Shown here: positions 38,989 through 47,308 of the stretch, in pieces | Numbering within the stretch: position 1 is the stretch's first letter | How the letters are laid out: each line of letters starts with the position of its first letter | DNA from: Pseudomonadota bacterium | Lineage (GTDB): Bacteria; Pseudomonadota; Gammaproteobacteria; Burkholderiales; Chitinibacteraceae | DNA: 64,000 bases | NCBI GenBank assembly: GCA_018261735.1 | Contig: JAGTRM010000007.1 | Coordinates: 53,864-117,863 of the forward strand | Reading direction: 5' to 3' | Position numbers and translations under genes: made by a program | The notes under the pieces: generated by a model | Databases searched by the model: none | The model's input: only the letters and a program-made list of their open reading frames with translations | Told to the model about the DNA's origin: nothing

Positions 38989-39858
38989 TCAGAAAATGAA
39001 AGTCTTCACGACGATCTCTCCATCCTTTGACTTGCGTCGACCATCAAGATCATTCTTCAAGCCTTGCGCATTTGTGATCAAGTTGTCCGGGTCATAAACG
39101 ACACACCAGAGGATCTTGCAGTTCGGGTGTTTGCGGTAGTGCTCGATGTCAATGATCAACTCATCACCAATGCGCTTTCCATGGGGGCGGTCGCGAACGA
39201 TCTTGGTCTCAATTACTAGTTCGTGCGCAGGCAGCAAGAAGTCCATTCGAGTGCTTGAGCCTGCATAGCTTGGCGTGAACTCTTCAGGCCTGATATCGCT
39301 GATCCAAGGTCGAAGAAGCGCATGCAGGAGGTCTTGGACGTCGTACTCGTTCCCGAAGGACAGCGGCTGAACTCCTTTGCGGCGGTGCGTTAGAGGGTGC
39401 ATGGCCCGACGAAGACCACGTACGACAACCTCAAGAAGTTCCTCCACTTGGTTGGGTTTGGTCGGTCGCGGCATTGTTGGCGCGAGCACAGATTGAGGTT
39501 CGTCTTCGAGCGGCGTGCCTTGCGGAAGAACTCTGCCGAAGCGAAAGTAACGCAGCCCGTTCTCTTCTAGCACTGTCTGAACGCGAGCGCGCTTTGCTCG
39601 CCACTCCTGGAGGGCTTCTGGATCGTCTGGTGGAAGATCCATGAACTCCTCAAGCAAGTTGCCAAGTACGGCTAGGCTGTCGACGTTGGAGTCTAGGCCG
39701 CTTCGAAAAAGCCAAGTCTTCCACTTTGAACCGTGCGAAAGTGCGGGAGGTTCGCCCGGTGCACCTGAAGACAGGAATAGTTCATCAAGCGTGGCATGCG
39801 AACCGGTGCTCGCGAGCACATCACCAACCACAGCACAGAGAGATTTAGAAAGTCGCAT
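38989..39858 (-). CDS. Protein with C-terminal PD-(D/E)XK nuclease domain (DpnII/MboI-like)
   Basis: The 289-residue protein has a C-terminal nuclease-like block: DVQDLLHALLRPWISDIRPE, then YAGSSTRMDFLLPAHELVIETKIVRD, in which Asp of RMDF and Glu-x-Lys of ETK fit the PD-(D/E)XK core, then LIIDIEHYRKHPNCKILWCVVYDPD. This arrangement matches the restriction-enzyme-like domain found as effector in several defence modules. The N-terminal 150 residues are unrecognised. It stands alone with no methyltransferase or partner next to it, flanked by REP fragments; a defence function is inferred. Confidence 0.75.
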   Translation of the reverse strand: MRLSKSLCAVVGDVLASTGSHATLDELFLSSGAPGEPPALSHGSKWKTWLFRSGLDSNVDSLAVLGNLLEEFMDLPPDDPEALQEWRAKRARVQTVLEENGLRYFRFGRVLPQGTPLEDEPQSVLAPTMPRPTKPNQVEELLEVVVRGLRRAMHPLTHRRKGVQPLSFGNEYDVQDLLHALLRPWISDIRPEEFTPSYAGSSTRMDFLLPAHELVIETKIVRDRPHGKRIGDELIIDIEHYRKHPNCKILWCVVYDPDNLITNAQGLKNDLDGRRKSKDGEIVVKTFIF

Positions 39859-40375
39859 ACGCTCAGTATCGCCTGACGCCTAACGATGGAGGCCTGCGCA
39901 GTCAGGCAACAAGTAGCCCGATGCAGGCCGGAATCCGAGGCTGTTGATTGATGGGTTGGTCATTTATTTGAACCGGTTGTTTCGAATTGGTTAGATCATC
40001 TAAGCTAGTTGCGCATGAATGATGTGCCTATAAAGCGGCGAATGATCGGGACTAAAAATATATCGCCCACCTTCCAACAAAACACCATCACTAAATAACT
40101 TCGTCATCCTACCGCTCCCTGTCTGCCGCCGACAAACGGCAAACATAAACCCCAGAGAATATTGGCGTTTTTTACAACAGATAGCAGGCTCACCGGCATC
40201 ATTACTGCTTCAACCATCTGATCCAGAACAAAAAACGCCCGCCAGATGATTCCCGCATTAACTGCAGAAACCACCCGACGGGCAAGGACGCGCACAGCAA
40301 AAGGTACAACAGAGAAAAACTTGTTTACGCTCGGTATTGCGAAAGCCCGCAAGGGCCTTCTGCAACAGCGATCAT
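39859..40375. other. Intergenic region between nuclease gene and fdxB
   Basis: No supported gene. Near 40345-40365 AAAGCCCGCAAGGGCCTT can form a short hairpin that may end the nifENX-fdxB transcript, but no T-run follows. A hydrophobic minus-strand frame at 40104-40448 overlaps fdxB and is judged spurious. Confidence 0.4.
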
Positions 40376-40657
40376 TCAGACAGGCAGCGGAGCGTGGCTG
40401 TAACAGTTTTTCGGGCAAACGCGCGAGCAGCTGCCGCAGCCGATGCAATCGCCTTCGTTCACGATGTCCATCACCATGGCGAGGCTATCGCAATCCTCGT
40501 CATCCTCGGTCATCTGGTGCTCGACCAGGGTCAGTACATCGCGCGGACAGGCCTTGAAGCAGCGGCCGCAGCCGATGCACAGCGCCTTGTTGATGGCGGT
40601 AACAAAGTCAGGAACCCAGTCGCCGCCGGCACGGGTTTTTCCGGTCATAAAAGCCAT
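40376..40657 (-). CDS. fdxB: Nif-specific ferredoxin III FdxB
   Basis: A 93-residue ferredoxin with two perfect 4Fe-4S motifs, CIGCGRCFKACP and CIGCGSCSRVCP, separated by an acidic insert (TEDDEDCDSL). FdxB-type proteins are tied to nifENX operons and probably donate electrons in FeMo-cofactor synthesis. It ends the operon, 21 bp after the DUF269 gene. Confidence 0.94.
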   Translation of the reverse strand: MAFMTGKTRAGGDWVPDFVTAINKALCIGCGRCFKACPRDVLTLVEHQMTEDDEDCDSLAMVMDIVNEGDCIGCGSCSRVCPKNCYSHAPLPV

Positions 40658-40678
40658 GATTGATTCTCCTAAAAAAAG

Positions 40679-41125
40679 TCAGAGTTTTGCTGCTTCGGGG
40701 TATTTGCCGATCAGGCCGACAGCTACCGCGAGCAATTTTTCTGCTTCGACCTGCATGGCCTGTGGGCTGGCAAAGCCGAAGCGTCCCGCGTCGCGCACGG
40801 TTTTATCGAGCACCACCAGCCGCCCGACAATCAGCACCACACGGCCAAAACCTTCGTCGTTCACATTGACGATGGTACTGACCATCTGGCCGCACTCGCC
40901 CTCGATCAGGATGGCGAGTGCCTGGTAAAACAGCTGCAGGCGCAGCAGTGCCTTGTCGTCCACAACACAGCCTGCTTCGAAAGAGCGTTTCCTGAAATAC
41001 GGCTCCATCAGGCGCTCGCAGCTCCAGCCATCGCGCACGCCGTACTGGTCCGTGGCCTTCACCTGGCGCAGCATCGCCTGCATGAAGGCGGATTCGTAAA
41101 TGCCGGAATCGGCGACTTCAGTCAT
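40679..41125 (-). CDS. NifX-associated nitrogen fixation protein (DUF269)
   Basis: The 148-residue protein has the DUF269 features FMQAMLRQVKATDQYG at the N-terminus and VLIVGRLVVLDKTVRDAGRFGF. The family is found almost only in nif clusters after nifX; its exact job is not established. It overlaps the rseC-like gene by 8 bases, so the two are translationally linked. Confidence 0.93.
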   Translation of the reverse strand: MTEVADSGIYESAFMQAMLRQVKATDQYGVRDGWSCERLMEPYFRKRSFEAGCVVDDKALLRLQLFYQALAILIEGECGQMVSTIVNVNDEGFGRVVLIVGRLVVLDKTVRDAGRFGFASPQAMQVEAEKLLAVAVGLIGKYPEAAKL

Positions 41126-41579
41126 GGTTCATTCCTCCTTTTGATATCGGTGTCGGTGGCTGTTGAAACAGTTGCAGGGGCTTGGCGATGCGGCGCGAAA
41201 GCCGCCCGGCCAGCAAGAATCCGGCAGCCAGGCCCAGGAGCGCACCCAGCAGCGCCGGGCCATCGCCCAAGGCCGCACCCAGCAGCAGCCCCAGCACGAA
41301 GCCCGTCAGCGGCAGGCCGTACATCAAGAGGGCCGCATGCCAGACGGTCTGCTCCGACATCGCCACCGATACGGTTTCGCCGGTCTTGAGCGGGATATCG
41401 GTCGCCAGCCAAACGCGATGCGCGCCCGGTGTTTCCTGATGGCCGCCGCAGCTTTTCTTTTCGGCGCAGGCGGTGCAGGCACTCTGGCGCGTGACGGCCA
41501 GCTCGACCCGCCCTTCGGCTTGGCTCACCACCACGGCGCTGGCATAGCGCTGATCGGGCGCGGAACAGGAGGCACTCAT
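41118..41579 (-). CDS. RseC/SoxR-reducing-system family membrane protein
   Basis: The 153-residue protein has an N-terminal cysteine cluster (SACTACAEKKSCGG, residues 34-47) and two membrane helices near 78-120, as in RseC/MucC. RseC is best known with Rnf/Rsx complexes in reducing SoxR. Here it sits between nifX and DUF269; ATG 41579 overlaps the nifX stop (ATGA). This suggests a role in moving electrons at the membrane toward nitrogenase or cofactor assembly, which is inference. Confidence 0.88.
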   Translation of the reverse strand: MSASCSAPDQRYASAVVVSQAEGRVELAVTRQSACTACAEKKSCGGHQETPGAHRVWLATDIPLKTGETVSVAMSEQTVWHAALLMYGLPLTGFVLGLLLGAALGDGPALLGALLGLAAGFLLAGRLSRRIAKPLQLFQQPPTPISKGGMNHD

Positions 41580-41974
41580 TCTTGCCAACCCTCATCCAGA
41601 AACTTGTCGAAGCGTGCGCTGCTGTCGTCGGCATTTTTCAGCCCCAGGCCCAGCTTCCCCGCCAGCCAGTCGGCCAGCAGCCCGGCGACAGAGGCGCCTT
41701 CCGGCACGCGTACCGCCTCGACCCCGGCGGAGCGCAGCTGGCGCAAGGCGCCCTGACCGATCGCGGTGCAGAGCACCACGCGGCATTCCTTCAGCGCGTT
41801 GATGCGCGCCGCCAGCCGGCCGTCGTCATGGCCTTCGCCGGTGGCGCAGTTGATGATCGCGCAGTGGCGCGGCCCGTCCGGTTCGAGCGCAAAAACATGG
41901 AAGCGCGCGGCGGCACCGAAGTGTTCGTCGACGATCCGGCCGTCGTTACTGGCAAAGGCAAGGCGTGTGCTCAT
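41576..41974 (-). CDS. nifX: FeMo-cofactor carrier NifX
   Basis: A 132-residue single-domain NifX: start MSTRLAFASNDGRIVDEHFG with the conserved D-E-H-F-G motif, and a C-terminal tail rich in charged residues. NifX carries the cofactor precursor between NifB and NifEN. Start ATG 41974 overlaps the end of nifN by 29 bases. Confidence 0.94.
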   Translation of the reverse strand: MSTRLAFASNDGRIVDEHFGAAARFHVFALEPDGPRHCAIINCATGEGHDDGRLAARINALKECRVVLCTAIGQGALRQLRSAGVEAVRVPEGASVAGLLADWLAGKLGLGLKNADDSSARFDKFLDEGWQE

Positions 41975-43367
41975 GGTCTTTCTCTCCGGCACCAGGCTCA
42001 GCGTGGATGTCGTTGCGGAAGCGGGAAACGTAGGGCGCGGGTTCGATGGCGTGTTCATGATGTTCCGTCCACAGGTTGCCCATATCGAAAAAGGCCTGGC
42101 GTGCGCCACGGTAGCCGAGCCACACGCGCTGGAATCCGCCCAGCCAGTCGTACTGGGGAAAGCCGACGCGCAGCAGCGGCACCTTCAAGCGCGCCGCGAC
42201 CGCTGCGCCGTGCGAATTGGTCATCAGCAGCTCGGCACCGGCTGCGTTGGCTTCGTCTTCCCAATCCTGCAAATCCCCCACGGTAATTTGCGTCAGCGGC
42301 AATTCGGCGAGCCAGGCCGGCTGCGACGGGCACACCGCGCTGACCGGCACGGCGCCGACTTCATTCAAGAGGCCGGCGAGCTGGCCCAGGTGATCGGGCT
42401 CGGCGGCTACGGCCACCTTGGCGCCGGTGAGCATGAAATGGCTATCGAGCAGCGCATCCTGCAATTGCTGGCGCTGCCGGGTGAACTGCTTGGGCACCGG
42501 CTGACCGGAAAGCACGGCCAGCGTCATCAGCAGCTGGTCGGTCGCATTGAGCCCCAGGCACTGGTCTAGCTGGATGCTCGGCACGCCGCTGCGCACCGCC
42601 AGCAGATCGCCGACTGCACGCAGGCTGCGGCCGAACACCAGCGTGGCCAGTGCGCTGCCCATATTTTCAATCTCCGCCACCGATACGCCGCCCTGGCTGA
42701 CCGGGTTCAGCCGTGCCGTCCCCAGATGGCCATCGAGCGAAGCGGACAGATCGGGCAGCAGCACCGGGTTCAGGCCGAACGCTTCGACCATCTCGGCCAG
42801 CGCTTCCTGATCGCCCGGCGTCATCCAGGCCGGGCACAGCAGGTTCAGGTTGCGCGCGGCTTCGCGCTCAACAGTGCTGAAGGCTTTTTCCGGAACCAGT
42901 TGGTCGATCAGGCAATACAGCGCTTCGGCAAAGCCCTGCTCGAAACCGCCGCGAAAATCGGGCGTGCTGGCCCAGACCACACGGGTTTCGGCGTATTGCG
43001 GGTACTGGGCGCGGAACGACTTGATCACGCGCGCGACATCCGCCCCCTGCGTTTCGGCCAGGCCCGATGTCGCCACGCCGATCAGCGCCGGTTTCTGCTT
43101 GCCGCAAAGCAAGGCCAGCGCCTCGACCAGGTTTTCATCGGCGCTCATCACCGTGGCGACGTGATCCATCGCGGTGGTCTGCAGCGGAATCGGCTCGCGG
43201 AAGTGGCGCACGAAAAACACCTTGGCAAAGGCCGAGCAGCCCTGCGCGCTGTGCAGCAGCGGAATCGTTCGATCAATGCCGAGGTAGGCCAGCGCGGCGC
43301 CCATGAACGCGCTGCTCTTGAGCGGGTTGACCGTGAGCGGCTTGGATGTTTTCTTGAGGGTTGCCAT
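41946..43367 (-). CDS. nifN: FeMo-cofactor scaffold protein NifN
   Basis: NifN (473 residues) is the beta-like subunit of the NifEN scaffold on which FeMo-cofactor is completed. It begins KPLTVNPLKSSAFMGAALAYLG and keeps LLHSAQGCSAFAKVFFVRHF with the conserved cysteine. The C-terminal tail CLCQ is short and cysteine-rich. It starts 1 bp after nifE. Confidence 0.97.
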   Translation of the reverse strand: MATLKKTSKPLTVNPLKSSAFMGAALAYLGIDRTIPLLHSAQGCSAFAKVFFVRHFREPIPLQTTAMDHVATVMSADENLVEALALLCGKQKPALIGVATSGLAETQGADVARVIKSFRAQYPQYAETRVVWASTPDFRGGFEQGFAEALYCLIDQLVPEKAFSTVEREAARNLNLLCPAWMTPGDQEALAEMVEAFGLNPVLLPDLSASLDGHLGTARLNPVSQGGVSVAEIENMGSALATLVFGRSLRAVGDLLAVRSGVPSIQLDQCLGLNATDQLLMTLAVLSGQPVPKQFTRQRQQLQDALLDSHFMLTGAKVAVAAEPDHLGQLAGLLNEVGAVPVSAVCPSQPAWLAELPLTQITVGDLQDWEDEANAAGAELLMTNSHGAAVAARLKVPLLRVGFPQYDWLGGFQRVWLGYRGARQAFFDMGNLWTEHHEHAIEPAPYVSRFRNDIHAEPGAGEKDHEHTPCLCQ

Positions 43368-43368
43368 G

Positions 43369-44730
43369 TCATGCCTCCCAGGGTGCGGCGCTGCGCACCA
43401 GTGGCCAGATCGGGCTGGTCGTCGCGTTCACCAAGCGCTGCGCCAGCGTCACCATGCCGGTGTAGCCGGCGAATGCGAATTCGCGCTCCTGATTCACGTC
43501 GAGAAAGGGAATGCGTGCCTTCAGCCCGGTATACAGATTGCGCCCACCGGCGATCAGGATGTCGGCCTGGTATTGATCGACCAGACCCACCAGTTCGGAA
43601 GGCGTGCCCTCTTCGATCATGTGCGCTTCATCGCCCATCAGCTCGCGAATGCGCGCCTTGTCGGCCTCGGTGGATTTCTTGGTGCCGGTCGCCACCACCT
43701 CGATGCCCAGATCCTGCAAGGCGGAGACGATCGACCAAGATTTCACGCCGCCGGTATAGAGCACGGCCTTCTTGCCGGTGAGAATCGCGCGGTACGGCGC
43801 CAGCGCTTCGTCGAGTTTCGCTTCTTCGCGGGCGATCAGCGCCTCGGTGCGCGCGGTCAGATCGGCGTCGTTCAGCAGGCGGGCAAAATCACGCAGCGAT
43901 TGGCCCATGTCGCGCACACCGTAGAAGCTGCCCTCGAACCACGGCGTGCCGTGGCGTTCCTGCAGCTTGCGCGCGACGTTCTGCAGCGCTTTGGAGCAGA
44001 CCAGCATATTGGCTTCGCCGCGGTGCATGGTCTGCAGTTCGGCAAAACGGCTGTCGCCGGCCAGCGTCGAGAGCACGCGCAGGCCCAGTTCGTCGAACAG
44101 CGGCATCACGTGCCACAGCTCGCCGGCGATATTGAATTCGCCGATCAGATTGATGTTGTGTACCCCCGCCGGCACCGGATCTGGCTCGCGCGTGCCGATC
44201 ACGTGTTTCAGCAGCGTTTCGCCGGCGATGCGGTTGCCGAGGTTCTTGCTGCCGTAAAACCCGGCGCAATCGACCGGCACCACCGGCAGGCCGAATTTTT
44301 CCTCGGCGGCCTGGCAGATCGCGGAAAGGTCGTCGCCGATCAGCGCGGTCACGCAGGTGGCGTAGACGAACACCGCCTTGGGATGGAAGCGCTCGATCGC
44401 CTGCTTGATGCCCAGGAACAGGCGCTTTTCGCCGCGGCCCATGATGATGTCCTGCTCGGACAGATCGGTGGTCAAGCCGTAGCGGTAGAGCCCCGGCCCG
44501 GTGGTGCGCGCGCCGCGGTTATCCCAGGAACTGCCGGCGCAGCCGATCGGGCCGTGCACGATATGCGCGGCATCGCTGACCGGCAACAAGGCGATCTGCG
44601 CGCCATCGAAGGTGCAGCCGCCGGCGGTCGCGCCCGGCTTGGGACGCGAACAACCGGCCTTGGGCTTCGCGGCATGCTGATGCTCGCAAGCCGGCTCGGT
44701 CATCAGTGCGGTGAGGTCTCGGGCGTTCAC
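43369..44730 (-). CDS. nifE: FeMo-cofactor scaffold protein NifE
   Basis: NifE (453 residues) is the alpha-like scaffold subunit. Visible blocks are [35 protein letters not shown] and [14 protein letters not shown] with cluster cysteines. First gene of nifENX-rseC-DUF269-fdxB. Confidence 0.97.
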   Translation of the reverse strand: MNARDLTALMTEPACEHQHAAKPKAGCSRPKPGATAGGCTFDGAQIALLPVSDAAHIVHGPIGCAGSSWDNRGARTTGPGLYRYGLTTDLSEQDIIMGRGEKRLFLGIKQAIERFHPKAVFVYATCVTALIGDDLSAICQAAEEKFGLPVVPVDCAGFYGSKNLGNRIAGETLLKHVIGTREPDPVPAGVHNINLIGEFNIAGELWHVMPLFDELGLRVLSTLAGDSRFAELQTMHRGEANMLVCSKALQNVARKLQERHGTPWFEGSFYGVRDMGQSLRDFARLLNDADLTARTEALIAREEAKLDEALAPYRAILTGKKAVLYTGGVKSWSIVSALQDLGIEVVATGTKKSTEADKARIRELMGDEAHMIEEGTPSELVGLVDQYQADILIAGGRNLYTGLKARIPFLDVNQEREFAFAGYTGMVTLAQRLVNATTSPIWPLVRSAAPWEA

Positions 44731-44763
44731 GATGTCATCTCGATAAGGTTTGCCTTACCTGTA

Positions 44764-44778
44764 TCAAGATGCGTGCCA
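44764..44778 (-). promoter_or_regulatory. Candidate sigma-54 promoter of nifE (non-ideal -12)
   Basis: On the minus strand TGGCAC-GCATC-TTGA has a perfect -24 box but an A in place of the -12 C. It is 34 bases before the nifE start. The mismatch predicts a weaker promoter than those of nifH and nifU. Confidence 0.55.
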
Positions 44779-44818
44779 AGCCCTGCGCGAGCGTTTACGC
44801 GGCAAATAGCACGGCCGT

Positions 44819-44834
44819 TGTCGCAGTCGCGACA
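44819..44834 (-). promoter_or_regulatory. NifA upstream activator sequence for nifE
   Basis: TGT-CGCAGTCGCG-ACA fits TGT-N10-ACA. It lies only 41 bases upstream of the candidate -24 box, closer than the roughly 100-bp spacing at nifH and nifU. Confidence 0.7.
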
Positions 44835-44979
44835 AGATTGCGGGGCGATTGTTGGATTTGTGTGGGCAAGAACCGGCGCGGCTCAAAACAGGCCGGCCGC
44901 CATGACGCAATCCTTCTTTATGCAAGCTTTACAGGTTACGCCGGAATCTACACACCGGTTTTACACCCGGTTTCTTACA

Positions 44980-45020
44980 GTCACTGTGACAAGAGAGCAC
45001 CACCGCTCTCTCACAGGAGA
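44980..45020 (+). promoter_or_regulatory. Leader 1: palindrome and alternative hairpins over the ribosome site
   Basis: GTCAC-T-GTGAC (44980-44990) is followed by GAGAGC (44993-44998) that pairs with GCTCTC (45005-45010). The same TCTCT (45007-45011) can instead pair with the Shine-Dalgarno GGAGA (45016-45020) over a 4-base loop. The two structures exclude each other, so this may be a translational switch. TTTTACACC at 44959 resembles KdpE-site sequence. All functional roles are inferred. Confidence 0.5.
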
Positions 45021-45027
45021 AACCATC

Positions 45028-45213
45028 ATGTTCGAATATTTCATGCTGAGACCGGTTATTGCACTGGCCGTTGTCACTGTCTTCACAAGCATCATCCTGT
45101 TGGCCTGCTGTTGCCGGAAACTGGCCATCGCAGGTTATCGCAAGCTGAGAAGCCGGAAATTGAACCGTTCACAGGCCGGCTCCGATCGACTCAAAGGCCG
45201 ACTGGCTCGATGA
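45028..45213 (+). CDS. Small membrane protein upstream of kdp (first copy)
   Basis: A 61-residue ORF starting at ATG 45028 behind CAGGAGA. Residues 8-27 form one hydrophobic helix (PVIALAVVTVFTSIILLACC), followed by CCRKL and a strongly basic tail with two CRKL/YRKL-like repeats. No family is recognised. It resembles the second copy in the [18 protein letters not shown] segment and has the same leader. Confidence 0.65.
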   Translation: MFEYFMLRPVIALAVVTVFTSIILLACCCRKLAIAGYRKLRSRKLNRSQAGSDRLKGRLAR

Positions 45214-45279
45214 ATCTTTATGTTTTCTTTACGGGTTTCCCCGAAATCTCCACACCAGTTTTACACCGCGTTTTCTACA

Positions 45280-45322
45280 GTCACAGTGACAAGAGAGCGT
45301 CAATGCTCTCCCCTAACGGAGA
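45280..45322 (+). promoter_or_regulatory. Leader 2: palindrome and alternative hairpins over the ribosome site
   Basis: GTCAC-A-GTGAC (45280-45290), then GAGAGC (45293-45298) with GCTCTC (45305-45310); TCTCC (45307-45311) can alternatively pair perfectly with the Shine-Dalgarno GGAGA (45318-45322). The loop sequences differ from leader 1 while both pairings are kept, which argues for selection on structure. Confidence 0.5.
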
Positions 45323-45329
45323 ACTCGCC

Positions 45330-45425
45330 ATGTCCGAAATTTTCTGTCTCACGTTGATCGCAGTCCTGGCCGCATGCGTGGTTTTGCTTGTCGCCGGCTG
45401 CCGCAAGCTGGAGAGCCGCAAATGA
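45330..45425 (+). CDS. Small membrane protein directly upstream of kdpF (second copy)
   Basis: A 31-residue [23 protein letters not shown] continuing to [11 protein letters not shown], one hydrophobic helix and a short basic end. Ribosome site CGGAGA precedes ATG 45330. Its TGA overlaps the ATG of kdpF (ATGA), so translation of kdpF is probably coupled to it. It is not KdpF itself, which follows as a separate ORF. Function unknown; it may modulate the Kdp complex or act as a leader peptide. Confidence 0.7.
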   Translation: MSEIFCLTLIAVLAACVVLLVAGCRKLESRK

Positions 45426-45514
45426 ACATCCTTTATTGGGCCGCTGCGGCGGTCGCGCTGCTGCTTTTCGTCTACCTGCTGATTGCGCTGTTCCGCGCCG
45501 AGGAGATGTCATGA
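45422..45514 (+). CDS. kdpF: Potassium-transporting ATPase small subunit KdpF
   Basis: A 30-residue, single-helix peptide ([20 protein letters not shown], then [10 protein letters not shown]) that matches KdpF in size, topology, the closing Y-L-x-x-A-L-x-x-A-E pattern and position. KdpF stabilises the KdpABC complex. Start overlaps the preceding small ORF and its stop overlaps the kdpA start (ATGA). Confidence 0.9.
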   Translation: MNILYWAAAAVALLLFVYLLIALFRAEEMS

Positions 45515-47295
45515 ACAATTCCGCCGTCGTGCAAGTCGGCCTCTATCTGCTGGTGCTGCTGGTATTGGCCTGGCCGCTCGGGCGTTATCTTGCCGATCTC
45601 TTCGAAGGGCACCTCGCCGAGCGTTGCCCGCGCCTGGCCGCTTCGGCGGACCGCTTCTACCGCCTGTGCGGGGTTCGTACCGAACAGGACATGAGCTGGT
45701 GGCGCTACGCGTTGGCGATTGTCGTGTTCAATGCCATCGGTGTTGTCGTGGTGTACGCGCTGCAGCGCTTGCAGACTTGGCTGCCGCTCAATCCAGCCGG
45801 GATGGCGGCGGTGGAGCCCGGATCGGCGTTCAATACCGCGATCAGCTTCGTCACCAATACCAACTGGCAGGGCTACAGCGGCGAGGCCACGATGAGCCAT
45901 CTGACGCAGATGGCCGCGCTGACGGTGCAGAATTTCCTCTCCGCCGCAACGGGTCTGGCCGTGGCCATTGCCCTGATCCGCGGCTTTGTCCGGCGCTCGG
46001 CGGCCGGCATCGGCAATGCCTGGGTCGACCTAACCCGCGCCACGCTGGGTGTACTGCTGCCCTTGTCGGTCGTGTTCGCGCTGTTCCTGGTCGCCCAGGG
46101 CGTGGTGCAGAACTTCGATGCGCCGCGCGAAGTCACGCTCGTGCAACCGGTGACGTATAGCCAACCGAAGCTTGGCACCAACGGCCAGCCGATCAAGGAT
46201 GCCGCCGGTCAAACCGTGACCGAATCGGTGACGGCCACCACCCAGGCACTGCCGATGGGGCCGGTTGCCTCGCAGGAAGCGATCAAGATGATCGGCACCA
46301 ATGGCGGCGGCTTCTTCAATGCCAATTCCGCGCACCCGTTCGAGAACCCGACGCCACTGACCAACTTTTTCCAGATGCTGGCGATCTTCATGATTCCTGC
46401 GGCGCTGTGCTTCACCTTCGGCCATATGGCGGGCGACATCCGTCAGGGCATCGCGATCCTGGGCGCGATGACGCTGATCTTCCTCGTCATGGTGGCGATA
46501 GCGATCTGGGCGGAAGGGCAGGCCAATCCGCTGCTCACCGTCTTGGGCATGGATGGCAGTGGCGGCAACCTGGAAGGCAAGGAGGTGCGTTTCGGCAGCC
46601 TGCAGTCGGCGCTTTTCGCGGTGATCACCACGGCGGCTTCGTGCGGTGCGGTCAACGCGATGCACGACAGCTTCATGCCGCTGGGCGGCCTGGTGCCGAT
46701 GTGGCTGATTCAGCTCGGCGAAGTGGTATTCGGCGGTGTCGGTTCCGGGTTCTACGGCATGCTGGTGTACGCGATCGAAGCGGTGTTCCTAGCCGGCCTG
46801 ATGATCGGGCGCACGCCGGAGTACCTGGGCAAGAAGATCGAATCGTACGAGATGAAGATGGTGTCCATCGCCATTCTCGCCACGCCCTTGCTGATCCTGG
46901 CGGGCACGGCCATCGCGGTGCTGGTTCCGGCCGGCTTGTCGAGCATGGCCAACCCCGGCGCGCATGGCTTCTCGGAAGTGCTGTATGCCTTCTCGTCCGC
47001 CGCCAACAACAATGGTTCGGCCTTCGCCGGTCTTTCCGCCAACACGCCGTTCTACAACACCCTGCTGGCACTGGCCATGTGGTTCGGACGCTTCACGGTG
47101 ATTATTCCGGTGCTGGCGATTGCCGGACGCCTGGCAGCCAAACCGCGCCTGGCCGTGACTTCCGGCACGCTGCCCACGCACGGCCCGCTGTTCGTGGTGT
47201 TGCTGATCGGCACGGTGGTTCTCGTCGGTGCGTTGACCTATCTGCCCGCGCTTGCGCTGGGCCCGATCGTCGAACACCTGCAACTCATCCATTGA
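45511..47295 (+). CDS. kdpA: Potassium-transporting ATPase subunit KdpA
   Basis: KdpA (594 residues) is the K+-selective channel-like subunit. It shows the four-repeat filter regions, including [30 protein letters not shown] and [10 protein letters not shown], and about ten membrane helices. ATG 45511 is chosen because of the overlap with kdpF; the longer frame upstream would run through kdpF. Confidence 0.98.
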   Translation: MNNSAVVQVGLYLLVLLVLAWPLGRYLADLFEGHLAERCPRLAASADRFYRLCGVRTEQDMSWWRYALAIVVFNAIGVVVVYALQRLQTWLPLNPAGMAAVEPGSAFNTAISFVTNTNWQGYSGEATMSHLTQMAALTVQNFLSAATGLAVAIALIRGFVRRSAAGIGNAWVDLTRATLGVLLPLSVVFALFLVAQGVVQNFDAPREVTLVQPVTYSQPKLGTNGQPIKDAAGQTVTESVTATTQALPMGPVASQEAIKMIGTNGGGFFNANSAHPFENPTPLTNFFQMLAIFMIPAALCFTFGHMAGDIRQGIAILGAMTLIFLVMVAIAIWAEGQANPLLTVLGMDGSGGNLEGKEVRFGSLQSALFAVITTAASCGAVNAMHDSFMPLGGLVPMWLIQLGEVVFGGVGSGFYGMLVYAIEAVFLAGLMIGRTPEYLGKKIESYEMKMVSIAILATPLLILAGTAIAVLVPAGLSSMANPGAHGFSEVLYAFSSAANNNGSAFAGLSANTPFYNTLLALAMWFGRFTVIIPVLAIAGRLAAKPRLAVTSGTLPTHGPLFVVLLIGTVVLVGALTYLPALALGPIVEHLQLIH

Positions 47296-47308
47296 GAGGA
47301 TGCATGAC

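Larger units (their letters stand above)
44910..45425 (+). repeat. Tandem duplication (300-bp period) of kdp leader plus small ORF
   Basis: Positions 44941-45020 and 45241-45320 align with an offset of exactly 300 bp: (C)CGAAATCT(A/C)CACACC, GTTTTACACC, TACAGTCAC(T/A)GTGACAAGAGAGC and GCTCTC recur in both, each followed by a ribosome site and a small membrane-protein ORF. The coding parts are more diverged than the leaders, which suggests selection on the leader. Confidence 0.85.

Noticed and set aside
40104..40448. 114-codon hydrophobic minus-strand frame
   Set aside because: It overlaps fdxB out of frame, has no ribosome site and matches no family.
43303..45213. 636-codon plus-strand frame over nifE
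   Set aside because: Antisense over nifE; only its last 61 codons (45028-45213) with their own ribosome site are kept as a small ORF.
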